Shown here one piece after another: positions 9,997 through 19,706 of a stretch of 23,373 bases of DNA (position 1 is the stretch's first letter; every line of letters starts with the position of its first letter). A model generated the notes under the pieces. It ran no database searches. It saw only the letters and a program-made list of their open reading frames with translations, and was not told where the DNA came from. Both the position numbers and the translations under genes were made by a program. The stretch lies in NCBI RefSeq assembly GCF_001186125.1, contig NW_014040529.1:162379-185751 (forward strand). The letters run 5' to 3'. Source of the DNA: Sphaeroforma arctica JP610 (taxonomy: Eukaryota > Opisthokonta > Ichthyosporea > Ichthyophonida).

Positions 9997-12900
9997 TCAA
10001 AGGTGTTCGTGGAGGGTCCAGATACCGTGGAATTCATGGCACTCCTGTAATTGTTGAAGGAGGTCAGGGCCAATGGGCGGCAGTTTCGGGCCTACCAGGA
10101 TGCGTCGAATCAGTTGTTGCATGCAGGTAAAGTGGCTGTTAGTGAACTTGTGGCTACCGGGGCAGACAGGGCAGAGACAGCCGTCGGTGCGGTAGTCGAG
10201 CAATGTGAACATGTACGTATTCGTTACAATCATAGCACAGAGCCGGATTGGTGTAGACTCGAAGCAGCGATTGAAGCTGTCGTGTCTGGCTGTGTCTCGG
10301 TTTGAGGTTGGCGGTTTACCCATAACCAGTTGGTAGTAGTATTGGCGCCGGGCCATTGCCGCGATCTCCTTGTTGGACCAACGTTTTGTTGAGTTCTTCC
10401 TGATGTCGTCACAGCGTTGGCGGAGGGCTACATGGTCGGGTGTACGCCCGCACGTGGTTTTGTGTACAGCTTTCAGGTGAGCATAGATACTGTACGGGAA
10501 GCGCAGTGATAGTTTATCGTGGGCCCAAGCGGGTTGCGTCAGAGGGGTAAGTGGATTTGTGCTTGCCATTGAGTCGAGTTGTATTCCCAGGTAACCTCCG
10601 AGGTAGTCCGCGAATGGTCGCGCGGGGAGCAGGCCGCAAAAGTGAAGTAAATTTGTTTGATGTTTGGGAAACCGAGGGTATTTAGTGCCCGTGATGATGG
10701 CTGCTGCTTGGATGAGTGCTGAGTTAAAGCGCTCGAATAGGGGGTCCAACGCATCCTTCCATATAGGCGGAGCCCAGGCAATAATGTTCAGCCCATATGT
10801 AGCCGTGGATAGGATGAATGTTTTGAACATCACCAGTCGGTTGCGGGGTGTCGCCAGCTGAAGCCATGGAAGCTATAAGCGCGGAAAGAGTCGATACCCA
10901 GTGACAATGCTGCAACCAGGGATTACATATATCTAGCGAGGTTGATTCCTGGTACTCCGTGAGAGAGTGGGAACCCCAGGTATTTGGAGTGTTTCGGTTC
11001 GGCATGTGTGGGCGCCAGTTTCAGGGGGAGGTAACGTGTGTTCCAAGGTGCGTCTGGAAGCGTCGGCGTGATAGGCTCACCATCTATACGGAGGGTTGGC
11101 GCCGCGTGTTGCAAGTCGGTAGATCGTACTCGGGGTTTAATGACACCCTGTTCGAGGCCAGATTTGCGTCCCCACGCATCAATGTCCTCTAAGAAGGGCT
11201 GGAGCGAAACCGATCGAGGGGCTTTGCTCCGTGTGTCATCGACAAATAAATAAGAGCGGAGGAGCTTGGGCCGAAATTGTGCTATCGTGACAGCTAAGGA
11301 ATCCATGTAGATAATAAAGAGCTGGGGGCCCACGATTGAGCCTTGTAGGATGCCATTCGTTCCAAGGAATAGAGATGAGAGCGTGCCGCGATATGTCACT
11401 CGGGTAGGGACCCTCTCAAACAGCGCGCGGAGGCAGTTGATCCAGTTTTCGGGTATTCCAGCGTGACGCAGAAGTACCCATAGGCGTGTGAGAGCGACCT
11501 TGTCGTATGCCTTGGTTATGTCCAGACAGACGTCGTTCCACTCCTCTTCTGACTGTGTCTCAGATTCCATGGCGGCAAGTGCTTGGGTATGACAGGAGTA
11601 CCGTGATTTTAAGCCAGCTCGGGTAGCATGGGTAGCAGAGCCGGGGTGGCTCGTAATCAGATTAAGAAAGCACTTTTCATAAGACGCGTCTGACTTTTGC
11701 GTAAGCGTGATGAGGCGGAAGTCGGCGGGGGAGGTGATATCTGCATCGGCTTTCTTTGGGTGCGCTGTCAGGAGGCGGCAGTTGAGGGCTGCAGGGAAGG
11801 TACCCGCCTTCAGTAGCTCAGTGAATGCTTCGGCAAGGAGTCAAATCAGTGGGCTATTGGCGTCGGGGCGTCCTAATGTCCGGTGTTCGGTAGAGCACTC
11901 CACTGTGGCCTTCAGCGTCGGGGCCAGGTCCCTTATTGGGATAGCGGAGTATTGCCTCCATTACATCGTTGGGGCGTATGGTGGAAGTGACATCAGGAGA
12001 GGGTTCGGCATCCGGTGGAACCACGTACGGGTTTGTAGAGTTGAATAGGGCCTCAAAGTAGCCAGCGAGGGTAGCGCCTATGTCATCGGTACCCGGTATG
12101 NNNNNNNNNNNNNNNNNNNNNNNNNNNNNNNNNNNNNNNNNNNNNNNNNNNNNNNNNNNNNNNNNNNNNNNNNNNNNNNNNNNNNNNNNNNNNNNNNNNN
12201 NNNNNNNNNNNNNNNNNNNNNNNNNNNNNNNNNNNNNNNNNNNNNNNNNNNNNNNNNNNNNNNNNNNNNNNNNNNNNNNNNNNNNNNNNNNNNNNNAAGT
12301 GGTTTGGCAGCCGCTGAACCCAAGGTCTGGATAAGTCATAATAGAACCCTCCAAAGATTTGTGGGTTAGTGGCATAGCGCCAGATGCGGTCGAGGATTCG
12401 TAGCAGCCCTTCTGCTGGTCCATGTAAAGTGAGATATCACCGTAGTAGGTTCTGATGCGCCCGGATTTCGGCTTGGAATAGTCGCGCGCGGAATTTGTTG
12501 CGTAGGTGATACAGTCGATGGCGATATCGGTTATATCCATGGGAGGGAAGGCGTTGATCCGGAGGCGGCGGCATTGCTGGCATTTGTTGGGGGCGATGTA
12601 TTTGATTCGTGCCCTATAAGTTTGGAGGGAGGCGGGGGTGATAGGTCGATGATACGCATGTTCAGTACCAGTTGAGCCGCCAGCATAGAGGTAGTCCAAG
12701 TGCCACGTATTACGCAGAGTAGTCTCAATCGTTTCATACGTAGTCCGTGATTTGTAGATACGTGGCCATACTTCCGGGCTTTGAAGTTGAAATCTCCCCA
12801 CACGACATCTGGTTGGAAACCGCCAATTTCGGGGGGATTTATGTATCGCCTGACGTCTTCTTCAGTAAGCGATTTGAGTGGAAAGTAGAACACGGCCATA

Positions 12901-13205
12901 TGAACGCCAAAGCACACAAAGAACACCGCGTACGGTGAAGAGTGTACAAGTTGAAAACTTGATGGGTGGTGTTTGGAAAAGATACCAATACCATAGTGTG
13001 AAGGGTGTAAGATTTTATGCCGTGTAGTGTGATGTAGTATATGATAGCGTGTGTTCGAGCGTATATGATTAAGAAATGTGGTGTTATGCCAGGTTTCAAC
13101 CACACACATAATATCAACCTGACTTAAAATCGATATGACGTTCAAACACTTATCTGTATGTGCTGCGTTGTCCATTTTGAGTCTTTGTGGGTTGAATAGC
13201 GTCAT
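9997..13205 (-). pseudogene. LINE ORF2: endonuclease and reverse transcriptase
   Basis: The endonuclease frame runs from 13205 to about 12740: FNPQRL with the expected catalytic Asn, VVETW with the catalytic Glu, YGIGIFSK and VVWGDFN. After a frameshift near 12740, the HRPI motif follows in another frame (12801-11854), which crosses the N gap and reaches NKGPGPD. Another frameshift leads to the RT frame at about 11846-10923: DFRLITL, DITKAYDKVALTRLW, LQGSIVGPQLF, and the active-site box YLFVDD in place of the usual FADD. Around 10925-10835 there is a further shift into 10833-9997 (TYGLNIIAWAPP), which ends with the Cys/His knuckle CLCPVCPGSHKFTNSHFTC, typical of LINE C-termini. At least three frameshifts make it non-functional. 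The product would nick and reverse-transcribe at new target sites. Confidence 0.85.
12101..12296. other. Assembly gap (196 N)
   Basis: An unbroken run of N inside LINE ORF2, between the endonuclease and the reverse transcriptase. The true length is unknown. Confidence 0.99.
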
Positions 13206-14419
13206 CGGTCAATACTACTGGGCTCTCCACTTTGACGATGTCAGCCATTTCTATATCATTGCTTGTCGTCGAAGAGTCTGTCGTGGAAAGCTGAGGCTGC
13301 GTATTGCTATCCATCGTGTCGGATGATTGTGTCGGGGAGACCGTTGGTATATGAAGTTGTCCGGGTTCCGCACGCGCTGATTCTTTAGCGTTTGCCGGGA
13401 TTTGCGGGTTAAGTGAGAAAAGGTTTACATCATCCTTTGCTTGGTAAGCCTTCTGTAGACGGTCCGCGGTAGATTAGAGGATGTCTGCATTAGTAGAATT
13501 GACAAGTGGGCTCAGTAGTGCATCCATGCTGCGGGCAAGAATTTTTGGCGCTCTTTCATGTGTGCAGCGGGCCTTGCGCTTGGTGCGGAGATAGTGAATT
13601 AAAGCTGCTTTCGTAGCGTCGGGATGTTGTTGGGAGCGGGGATCGATGTTTTTATCAAGCTGCCATTTCCACGTAAGTGCTGCATGTCGTTTCACCTGGG
13701 CGACAGAGTCGCTAGAAACACAAAGGCGGATGAAACTGGTGGAGCTTCCGCAGCGATTTGGTTGAGATACCGATTTAGACGGAAGTTACCAGAGAAAGTG
13801 GTGGCGATTGAGGACTGGCTGGGCATGCCAGTATTTTTCAAATACTGATTGGGATGGGGGCTTGCCGTTATAGAAAATTGCTTGGAAGAAGAGCCATACC
13901 GGAGTTATGTCATCAATTTCATGAAGAGTTTTGTCCGGCATCGGGCGGCCCACCACTTTCGTCAAAAAGTGTTCGGGTACTGGCGGCTGCGATTGGGACT
14001 GCAAAGCTGGTGGGGTCGGGCGTTTTTTAGGGCTCGGTTTTGCAGGTTTGTCCACTTTTGAGCGGTAGCTGGGAGGCTCACTGCTGCTATTGGGCGCCTG
14101 TGACTGTGGTCTTTTTGCAGGCGGAACAGGCGGGCTCCATCTATAGGTGCACGGGTTTGGGATTTAAGGTCCCGGAGTTCGGATTCAAGGTTGGTTGTTT
14201 TTGCACAGAGGTTAGTGAGCATTTGATGTATGGTTGATTTCCATTGGTCTTCGGGGTTGTTAGAGCCGGTCCCAAAATTTGATTGAAATTGGCCTGTAGA
14301 GTACTGACCTGGGCAGAGAGATTTGTGATAGATTTTTGTATGTCGAATTTCCATTGGTCATTGGGTAAGGAGTCGTTGGGAACGAACGTCTCAATTGGGG
14401 ATTCGGCCTGGCGCCACAT
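13180..14419 (-). pseudogene. LINE ORF1, coiled-coil protein
   Basis: From ATG at 14419 (MWRQAESPIETF). It has two similar helical segments, DQWKFDIQKSITNLSAQVST and, after a frameshift, DQWKSTIHQMLTNLCAKTTN, with leucine/isoleucine heptads that suggest a coiled-coil internal duplication. A Pro/Lys-rich stretch and a folded-looking segment (TPVWLFFQAIFYNGKPPSQ, 14055-13786) follow, then a basic region (13695-13474) and an acidic Ser/Thr tail whose frame overlaps the start of ORF2. At least two frameshifts and two stops break it. ORF1 proteins of this kind bind element RNA. I see no CCHC knuckle, which some families have. Confidence 0.65.
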
Positions 14420-14545
14420 TTTTCGTGGATGTGGGACTGTGGGACTGTGGGATCCCCAGACTCCCTACGTGAAAATTGCAGTTTTCGGCTGTGGAAAAAG
14501 ATGGCTCAAGCTCAAGGTCATGCCACGTCTGGTTTTTTTCGAAGG

Positions 14546-14715
14546 AGGATGAAATTGTGTTCAACGAGCAAGCGGATCGAATGCAGCTAAAGCGTGCTGT
14601 GCAGAAATTAGCGGGAATCAAATTGGCTTTCAGATTTGCACACTCGCGCGAGCTACAGGAGGCCAAGATGGATGAATGGAGACAGAAGTTGGATGCTACG
14701 CGTCTTTCACAATAA
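14546..14715 (+). CDS. Possible 3'-terminal exon, helical protein
   Basis: A plus-strand frame of about 56 codons (EDEIVFNEQADRMQLKRAVQ and onward, ending DATRLSQ, stop) follows an acceptor-like ttttttcgaag. The sequence is charged and looks alpha-helical, more protein-like than the reverse strand here. It lies just outside the LINE 5' end and its stop abuts the 26-bp array. No upstream partner exon is visible because the LINE lies there. It may be a gene tail cut off by LINE insertion, or chance. Confidence 0.3.
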
Positions 14716-14717
14716 AA

Positions 14718-16152
14718 AAATAGTCGCAAAAAAGGACACATGCAACAGTCACAAAAAATAAGTCGCAAGCAATAATCACAATAAATAAGACGCATGCAAT
14801 AGTCGCATATATAAGACGCGTGGAATAGTCGCATAAATAGGACGCATGCAATAGTCGCATAAATAAGACGCGTGCATTGGCGTAGACTCAAAGCAGCAAT
14901 TGAAGCTGTCGTGTCTGGTTGTGTCTCGGTTTGATGTTGGCGGTTTACCCATAACCAGTTGGTAGTAGTATTGGCGCCGGGCCATTGCCGCGATCTCCTT
15001 GTTGGGCCAACGTTTTGTTGAGTTCTTCCTGAAGTCGTCACTGCGTTGGCGGAGAGCTACATGGTCGGGTGTACGCCAGCCCGTGGTTTTGTGTACAGCT
15101 TTCAGACGTCGTTCCACTCTTCTTTTGACTGTGTCTCAGATTCCATGGTGGCAAGTGCTTGTGTACGACAGGAGTACCAGTCGCGTAAATAGGACGCATG
15201 CAATAGTCGCAAAAATAAGACGCATACCGTGCAATAGTCGCATAAATATGACGCATGCATTAGTCGCAAAAATAAGACGCATATAGTAGTCGCATAAAAA
15301 AGACGCGTACAACAGTCACATAAACACGACGCATGCAATATTCACAAAAATATAAATAAGACACATGCAATAGTCGCGCAAATAAGACGCATGTAATAGT
15401 CGCATAAATAAGACGCATGCAATAGTCGCAAAAATAAGACGCATACAATAGTCGTATAAATAAGACGCGTGCAATAGTCGTATATATCAGACGCATGCAA
15501 TAGTCGCAAAAATACGACGCATACAATAGTCGCATAAATAAGACGCATACAATAGTCGCATAAATAAGACGCATGCAAAAGTCGCGCAAAATAAGACGCA
15601 TGCAATAGTCACTAAAAATAGGACGCATGCAATAGTAGCATGAATAAGACGTATGCAATAGTCGCTTTAATACGACGCATGCGATATTCGCAAAATAAAA
15701 ATAAAAATTAAGACGCATGCAATGGTCGCATAAATAAGAAACATGCAATAGTAACAAAAAAATTACTCATGCAATAGTAGCATGGATAAGTCGCATGCAA
15801 TAGTCGCATAAATATGACGCATGCAATAGTCGTATAATTAAGAAGCATGCAATAGTAACAAAAAAGGTAAGCCGCATGCAATAGTAGCATGGATAAAACG
15901 CATGCAATAGTCGTATAAATATGACGCATGCAATAGTTGCATAAATAAGAAGCATGCAATAGTAACAAAAAATAATACGCATGCAATAGTTGCATAAATA
16001 AGAAGCATGCAATAGTAACAAAAAATAATACGCATGCAATAGTTGCATAAATAAGAAGCATGCAATAGTAACAAAAAAAATACGCATGCAATAGTCGCGT
16101 ATATAAGTTGCATGCAATAGTCGCAATAGTAAGACGCATACAATAGCCACAT
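14718..16152. repeat. 26-bp tandem array, interrupted
   Basis: Units of 26 bases (core gacgcatgcaatagtcgcat plus aaataa) repeat head to tail over about 160 bp on the left and 970 bp on the right of a LINE fragment. Variation is about 10-20 percent between units. From about 15720 the array shows higher-order repeats: blocks of about 104 bases (four units), then a two-unit block of about 53 bases (atagttgcat unit plus atagtaacaaa unit) repeated about three times. The minus strand is open in all three frames across most of the array. Confidence 0.95.
14875..15178 (-). mobile_element. Internally deleted LINE fragment inside array
   Basis: Bases 14875-15105 match LINE 10246-10476 and 15106-15178 match 11530-11602, joined in the same orientation. 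About 1053 bp of ORF2 is missing. CAG is shared at both breakpoints, which suits a microhomology deletion; the missing part does not begin and end GT-AG. Array units flank it on both sides. Confidence 0.9.
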
Positions 16153-16586
16153 AAACTAGGCTCCCTCCATCGCTTTAAACTCAGCTTCCAATTTAGAGTC
16201 TCATAAAACTCATAGTGTTGTATATAATCCAAGAACAACTGTGCGTTGCAACTTGCAATATTGGCACGTAGAATTCGGTGGTCTGTTATATCTAACTCTT
16301 CTCGGAAAAATGGGGCTATCGCAGACTGAACGAAAGAAGCAGTTTCCATCGGCACGAACATTTCGTAACTTATACATGCCGTCGGGGAGAAAAAGTCGCG
16401 TTCCATCATTGATATCGTTCGCATACTTATGGTAGAATTGTCTCGGGGCGTGGGCTGCTTAGGCTGGGGTTGTGCTTCTCGTGCTGGGGCTGGAGCTCCT
16501 CGACCTTGTCCTTGCCTTTCCCCTGCCGCGTCTGGATTGCGATTCTCGTCAGCCACTGGAGTGGAAATTTTGCTTGTAGAGTCCAT
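16146..16586 (-). CDS. 5' coding part of unknown protein, runs into array
   Basis: ATG at 16586 (MDSTSKISTPVADENRN) opens about 144 unique codons; an in-frame GTG three codons earlier is not needed. There is a Gly/Gln/Pro-rich low-complexity stretch at residues 20-50, then a Ser/Met-rich segment (STISMRTISMMERDFFSP) and a folded-looking part (SFVQSAIAPFFREELDITDH, LFLDYIQHYEFYETLNWKLS). The frame then passes without a stop into the 26-bp array and stays open to 15708. No clear donor lies before the array; GTATGC at its edge is possible. I do not recognise the family. Either the array grew into the gene or it lies in its first intron. Confidence 0.5.
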
Positions 16587-16595
16587 CGTGCACAC

Positions 16596-17275
16596 TTATA
16601 CCGTAATAGGGTAGCTAATATCTCTTTGAGATAAATAAGAGATGATATCAGTAGGCACTTCAAGATTTCCAAACAATATACACTCACTATCATAATTAAT
16701 TACTGTCAAATTATACAAATAATGACACGATCCGACGATACAACCTAATTTGGGATCTAAAAGTTGTAATGTTGTTATTTTGTGTAGCTTTCCTTGACCG
16801 TGTGTTGGGTATATGACATGCTTTCCTTTTCAGTCATAGATATAGTAATAAAATTGAAATGGGGTCGTCAGTTACAAGGATTTTATTTATTTGTTTTGCT
16901 TTTTGTATGCGTATGTCAGACTTGTCAGTGTCTCAGCGACAATCTCCCAACTTCAAATGTATGGCTGGCATAAAGCCGCATAAACACCTATATATCAGCA
17001 ATAATCGTTTTTTAACTCGCGTCATGGTTTTATTTTTAAAACTATTATATTACAGCATGGTTTTATTTATCTATATTTTCTACGATGTTTTTATTAATAA
17101 AATGGCACTGCAAGTTGTTTTTATTTATTTATTTATAGATTACGTTGTTTTTATTAAAGCCAAGTGTACTCGTGTAAGCCACATAATTGGCTTATAATTG
17201 GCGCGTTAAAGACAGGAGTAAATATTGAAAGCAAACATGTTGTCAATATATTAATGGCAGGCATATGCTTCACAG
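16596..17275. other. No supported gene; T-rich, weakly repetitive
   Basis: Upstream of the minus-strand ORF. Bases 17020-17160 contain several degenerate copies of a ggtttttattta-type motif. A plus-strand 112-codon ORF at 16859-17197 is hydrophobic and low in complexity and is not called. Confidence 0.4.
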
Positions 17276-17385
17276 CGTCAGGTCGCAGGCGACAGCGTCA
17301 GACTTAATGGTCGCAGTCGAGAGTCGCAGGCATAGTGGTCGCAAGACCCGGTCGCAGTCTTAGTGGTCGCAGTCTTAACAAATCT
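17276..17385 (-). repeat. Inverted relative of 28-bp minisatellite
   Basis: On the minus strand it reads ttgttaagactgcgaccact, then gaccgggtcttgcgacc and tgcctgcgactctcgactgcgacc units, as at 8223-8410. The match includes the unique flank (tttgttaagactg), so both derive from one dispersed sequence rather than from independent simple repeats. Confidence 0.85.
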
Positions 17386-17857
17386 CCAAAAAGTATCGAG
17401 TGTTCAACTGTTCATACTTCAGTCTTCGTAGCTTACTGTACTTTTTTTTGGTTTCAATTTTGAAATAATTTAAAAAAACAAGGAAGTTTTTCTTGTTTTG
17501 TTATTTTTTTTATCGAGGCGAAGGAGTCACGGTCTTTTTAAATTTTTAACATTTGCCTTTTTTTTTTTTGCAGAATCGAACATACAATTTCATAAAATCA
17601 GCCTTCTCTACGGTAAAGTTATATTTATTACACACAAGGGGGCCCAGTTTTTGTTTAAAATATATGATTTTTTTTTGAAACAAAAACTCGACAATAGTCG
17701 TTTTGACAAAATCTTGCACATGCCACATATGTACTAAATAGTTGTGATATTTTGTAAAAGTACCCGTGTCTTCTATTTTTCTATTTCACACTGTTCATGG
17801 AAAGTTTTTTGTATTTACTTACTGGCCGTCTGACCCTATATCACCACTTATGAATAA

Positions 17858-17874
17858 GTCTTCCAATGGAAGAC
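17858..17874. other. Short hairpin, 7-bp stem
   Basis: GTCTTCC, loop aat, GGAAGAC. Its right arm plus following bases (ggaagacaaa) recurs in the larger hairpin at 17921-17953. Confidence 0.65.
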
Positions 17875-17920
17875 AAACCAAATTTCTGGCCCTAAATATT
17901 TATTTTTTCTTTTTGAAATT

Positions 17921-17953
17921 TCCGTTTTGTCTTTCGTTGGAAGACAAAACGGA
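17921..17953. other. Perfect hairpin, 13-bp stem, 7-nt loop
   Basis: TCCGTTTTGTCTT, loop tcgttgg, AAGACAAAACGGA. A 13-bp perfect stem is unlikely by chance. It is preceded by a T-rich tract; no role can be assigned. Confidence 0.85.
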
Positions 17954-18205
17954 TAGTCGGTTACAACAGTACAATTTTCGATATGAACCCGTTTTCGGAT
18001 GGCCCTGATTTACCCCGCAACCGTTTCCTTGGGCAATTTTGGGTCTAGTAGCCAAGTGACACATGTTTTACTTCGCATATGGCACCATACAGCAGCAATA
18101 GCGCTCCTCCAACCTGCAGTTATGTATATACTTTTAATTATACCAAGAAGTGTAGCTTTTTAAGGATAACTTGTAATCACTTAGAGACGCATCCAAAGCA
18201 AATCA

Positions 18206-18389
18206 ATGAGTAGTAGTAGAGGAGGATGTGGCGGTGGACTCTCGCGTCCTCCGCCCACTAACACGATGTGGACAGGTGGATTCACTAACGCGCAAATGGA
18301 AAGTAGAGAACTGAACGAAGGAGTTATACAATCAATGGAGGACGATAGAAACAACATGAATCATGCACCCGCAGAGCTAGGAGATCAAG
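18206..18389 (+). CDS. Putative first coding exon, unknown protein
   Basis: ATG at 18206 begins MSSSRGGCGGGLSRPPPTN, a Gly/Ser/Pro-rich N-terminus, then a polar helical stretch (ESRELNEGVIQSMEDDRNN). A good donor CAAG|GTGAGA follows at 18390, leaving phase 1; reading on gives only eight codons before a stop. No family is recognised. The next exon should lie to the right, where transposon remnants begin by 18766, so the gene may be interrupted or have a long intron. Confidence 0.45.
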
Positions 18390-18765
18390 GTGAGATTGTT
18401 GTTATTGTGGTGTAGCGTTAAGGAATGTTTGTGTATGTTTCATCAATGTGTAAATGTATATATCTTTCAATGATCGCATGCATTGAATCGCATGCAATGT
18501 CAATTTTATTTTATGTTATATAGTTATTATATAGTTATTATATTGTATTTACTAAAAGTGTATATATATAATCGTGAGAAATGTACTTTGTGCATACGTG
18601 TGTATCTTTCATAAATAAATGTAATTGAATTATAAGTATATCTGATCGCATGCTCTGCGTTTGTGTACTCTATAAATACATAACGTAATGCATGTAATTA
18701 TAAATTTAATCAAGCTAAGTAACTCAACAATACAATATCGGGGGCTGCAATGGTCGAACGGGTTC
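18390..18765. other. No supported gene
   Basis: AT-rich DNA following the donor at 18390. A short direct repeat (atcgcatgcattgaatcgcatgcaatg) lies near 18473. Nothing else is seen. Confidence 0.4.
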
Positions 18766-19520
18766 TCTGTGTTTTGTTGCGTGTGCAATATATCTTGTAC
18801 GAGCAAACATGTGTGTGTGGTCTGCAATGGTTGAGTGCACTACGAGTTTGCTAATATGCGTTACGACACTTGTGAATGTGACAAGTGTACCAAATGTAAT
18901 AGCTGTGGTGCTGCTATTAGTATAAGCCATAAGTGCAACCAGTGTGGCTTATCCGTGCATCTGTTCGACGCGTGCTCGTCTGCCTGAGACGATGGTAGTG
19001 AAGGGTACGGTGTGGGGCGAATGTGTCTACGATGTTCTCCACATGAGAGCCTAGGGAGTATGATTGAGCTTTCTGATGTATCTTCAGCACGAGAGATGCC
19101 ATCGATTGCTACTGCAGTCAATACGGCCAAGAAGACAGCTAATAATAAGTCATCTACTACTAAGAAAGTGCCTGCAACTAAAAAGGCACCGACAAAAAAA
19201 GCTGGCACGAAGTCTGCGCCCAGAGGGAAGGGTCTCTCTATTCCGGTAGCAAAAGAGAGAACAGTCAGGCAACAGAAGCAACAGGGAATGTATGCCGATG
19301 ACTTAAAATTGTGAAAGGTCGATACAATACCAGCAGTACGCCTCATATACGAGAATGCTTTTGTAGATATACACGTCGGTCAGCGCACAAAAGCACATGC
19401 GAGCACTATCAAGGAACGTATCGATGCGATGGCACTCGAAACTGATGTGAATGGTAGAGTGAATGGTGCTAGTTTATACCTTACACTTATTGAGGGCATC
19501 TTACCTAAGTTACTCCAATG
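18766..19520 (+). pseudogene. Decayed Cys-rich zinc-finger ORF
   Basis: One plus-strand frame stays protein-like across about 750 bp but is cut by several in-frame TGA codons (near 18833, 18984, 19312 and at the end). In order: FCCVCNISCTSKHVCVVCNG, CECDKCTKCNSCGAAIS, HKCNQCGLSVHLFDAC, MCLRCSPHE, then a Lys/Thr/Ala-rich basic linker (19120-19270) and a helical tail (QRTKAHASTIKERIDAMALE). Many CxxC pairs indicate several zinc-binding fingers followed by a basic, possibly DNA-binding region. All visible breaks are TGA, which is typical of decay from CGA or TGG but is also the pattern expected if TGA were read as sense. The family is not recognised; a transposon accessory protein is my best guess. 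Confidence 0.5.
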
Positions 19521-19531
19521 ACTCAAAGCCG

Positions 19532-19706
19532 TGGCCTTGTCCAAATATCTGATATGTAAAATGGAAAAGGTATTAATTAATTAAAAAACCGTTAAAAATC
19601 ATTTAGGAGACTTAAGTTCGTCGCACTATTAAGAGTACGTTTATAATTTACGTACTGCTTAAGAGTACGTTTACAACATAGAGTCTAATGTGGAGGGGCT
19701 ATTACA
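19532..19706 (+). repeat. Second copy, last part of dispersed repeat
   Basis: Matches 978-1150 from tggcc(t/c)tgtccaaat to gtggagg...ctattaca, with small indels, including the doubled agagtacgttta motif. Confidence 0.85.

Larger units (their letters stand above)
9420..14460 (-). mobile_element. APE-type non-LTR retrotransposon (LINE), decayed
   Basis: Order on the minus strand: coiled-coil ORF1, APE endonuclease, reverse transcriptase, C-terminal Cys/His knuckle, 3' UTR ending TTTTTGAAATAAATA. This is the layout of two-ORF LINEs of the I/R1/Tad1/Jockey type; I cannot decide the clade. Both ORFs carry frameshifts and in-frame stops, so this copy is not active. The 5' end is uncertain: ORF1 begins at about 14419, and a tandem gggactgt motif lies just outside it. 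A 196-base N gap falls between the endonuclease and reverse transcriptase domains. Two other fragments of the same family lie in this window (14875-15178 and 20447-20995), both close in sequence, so the family moved fairly recently. Confidence 0.85.
17386..18205. other. No supported gene
   Basis: T-rich DNA with low-complexity plus-strand ORFs (17498-17737 and 17766-18008) rich in Phe and Lys. The two hairpins listed separately are the only clear structure. Bases 18120-18205 would be the leader of the exon at 18206. Confidence 0.4.

Noticed and set aside
9891-12048. Plus-strand ORFs opposite the LINE
   Set aside because: They are antisense shadows of the reverse transcriptase frames.
14875-15178. 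Processed or spliced LINE transcript
   Set aside because: The missing 1053 bp does not have GT-AG ends, and a CAG microhomology explains the join.
14718-16152. CRISPR-like array
   Set aside because: Units are directly contiguous 26-mers with no unique spacers, in a eukaryotic context.
17498-18008. Phe/Lys-rich plus-strand ORFs
   Set aside because: Low-complexity T-rich DNA with no domain.
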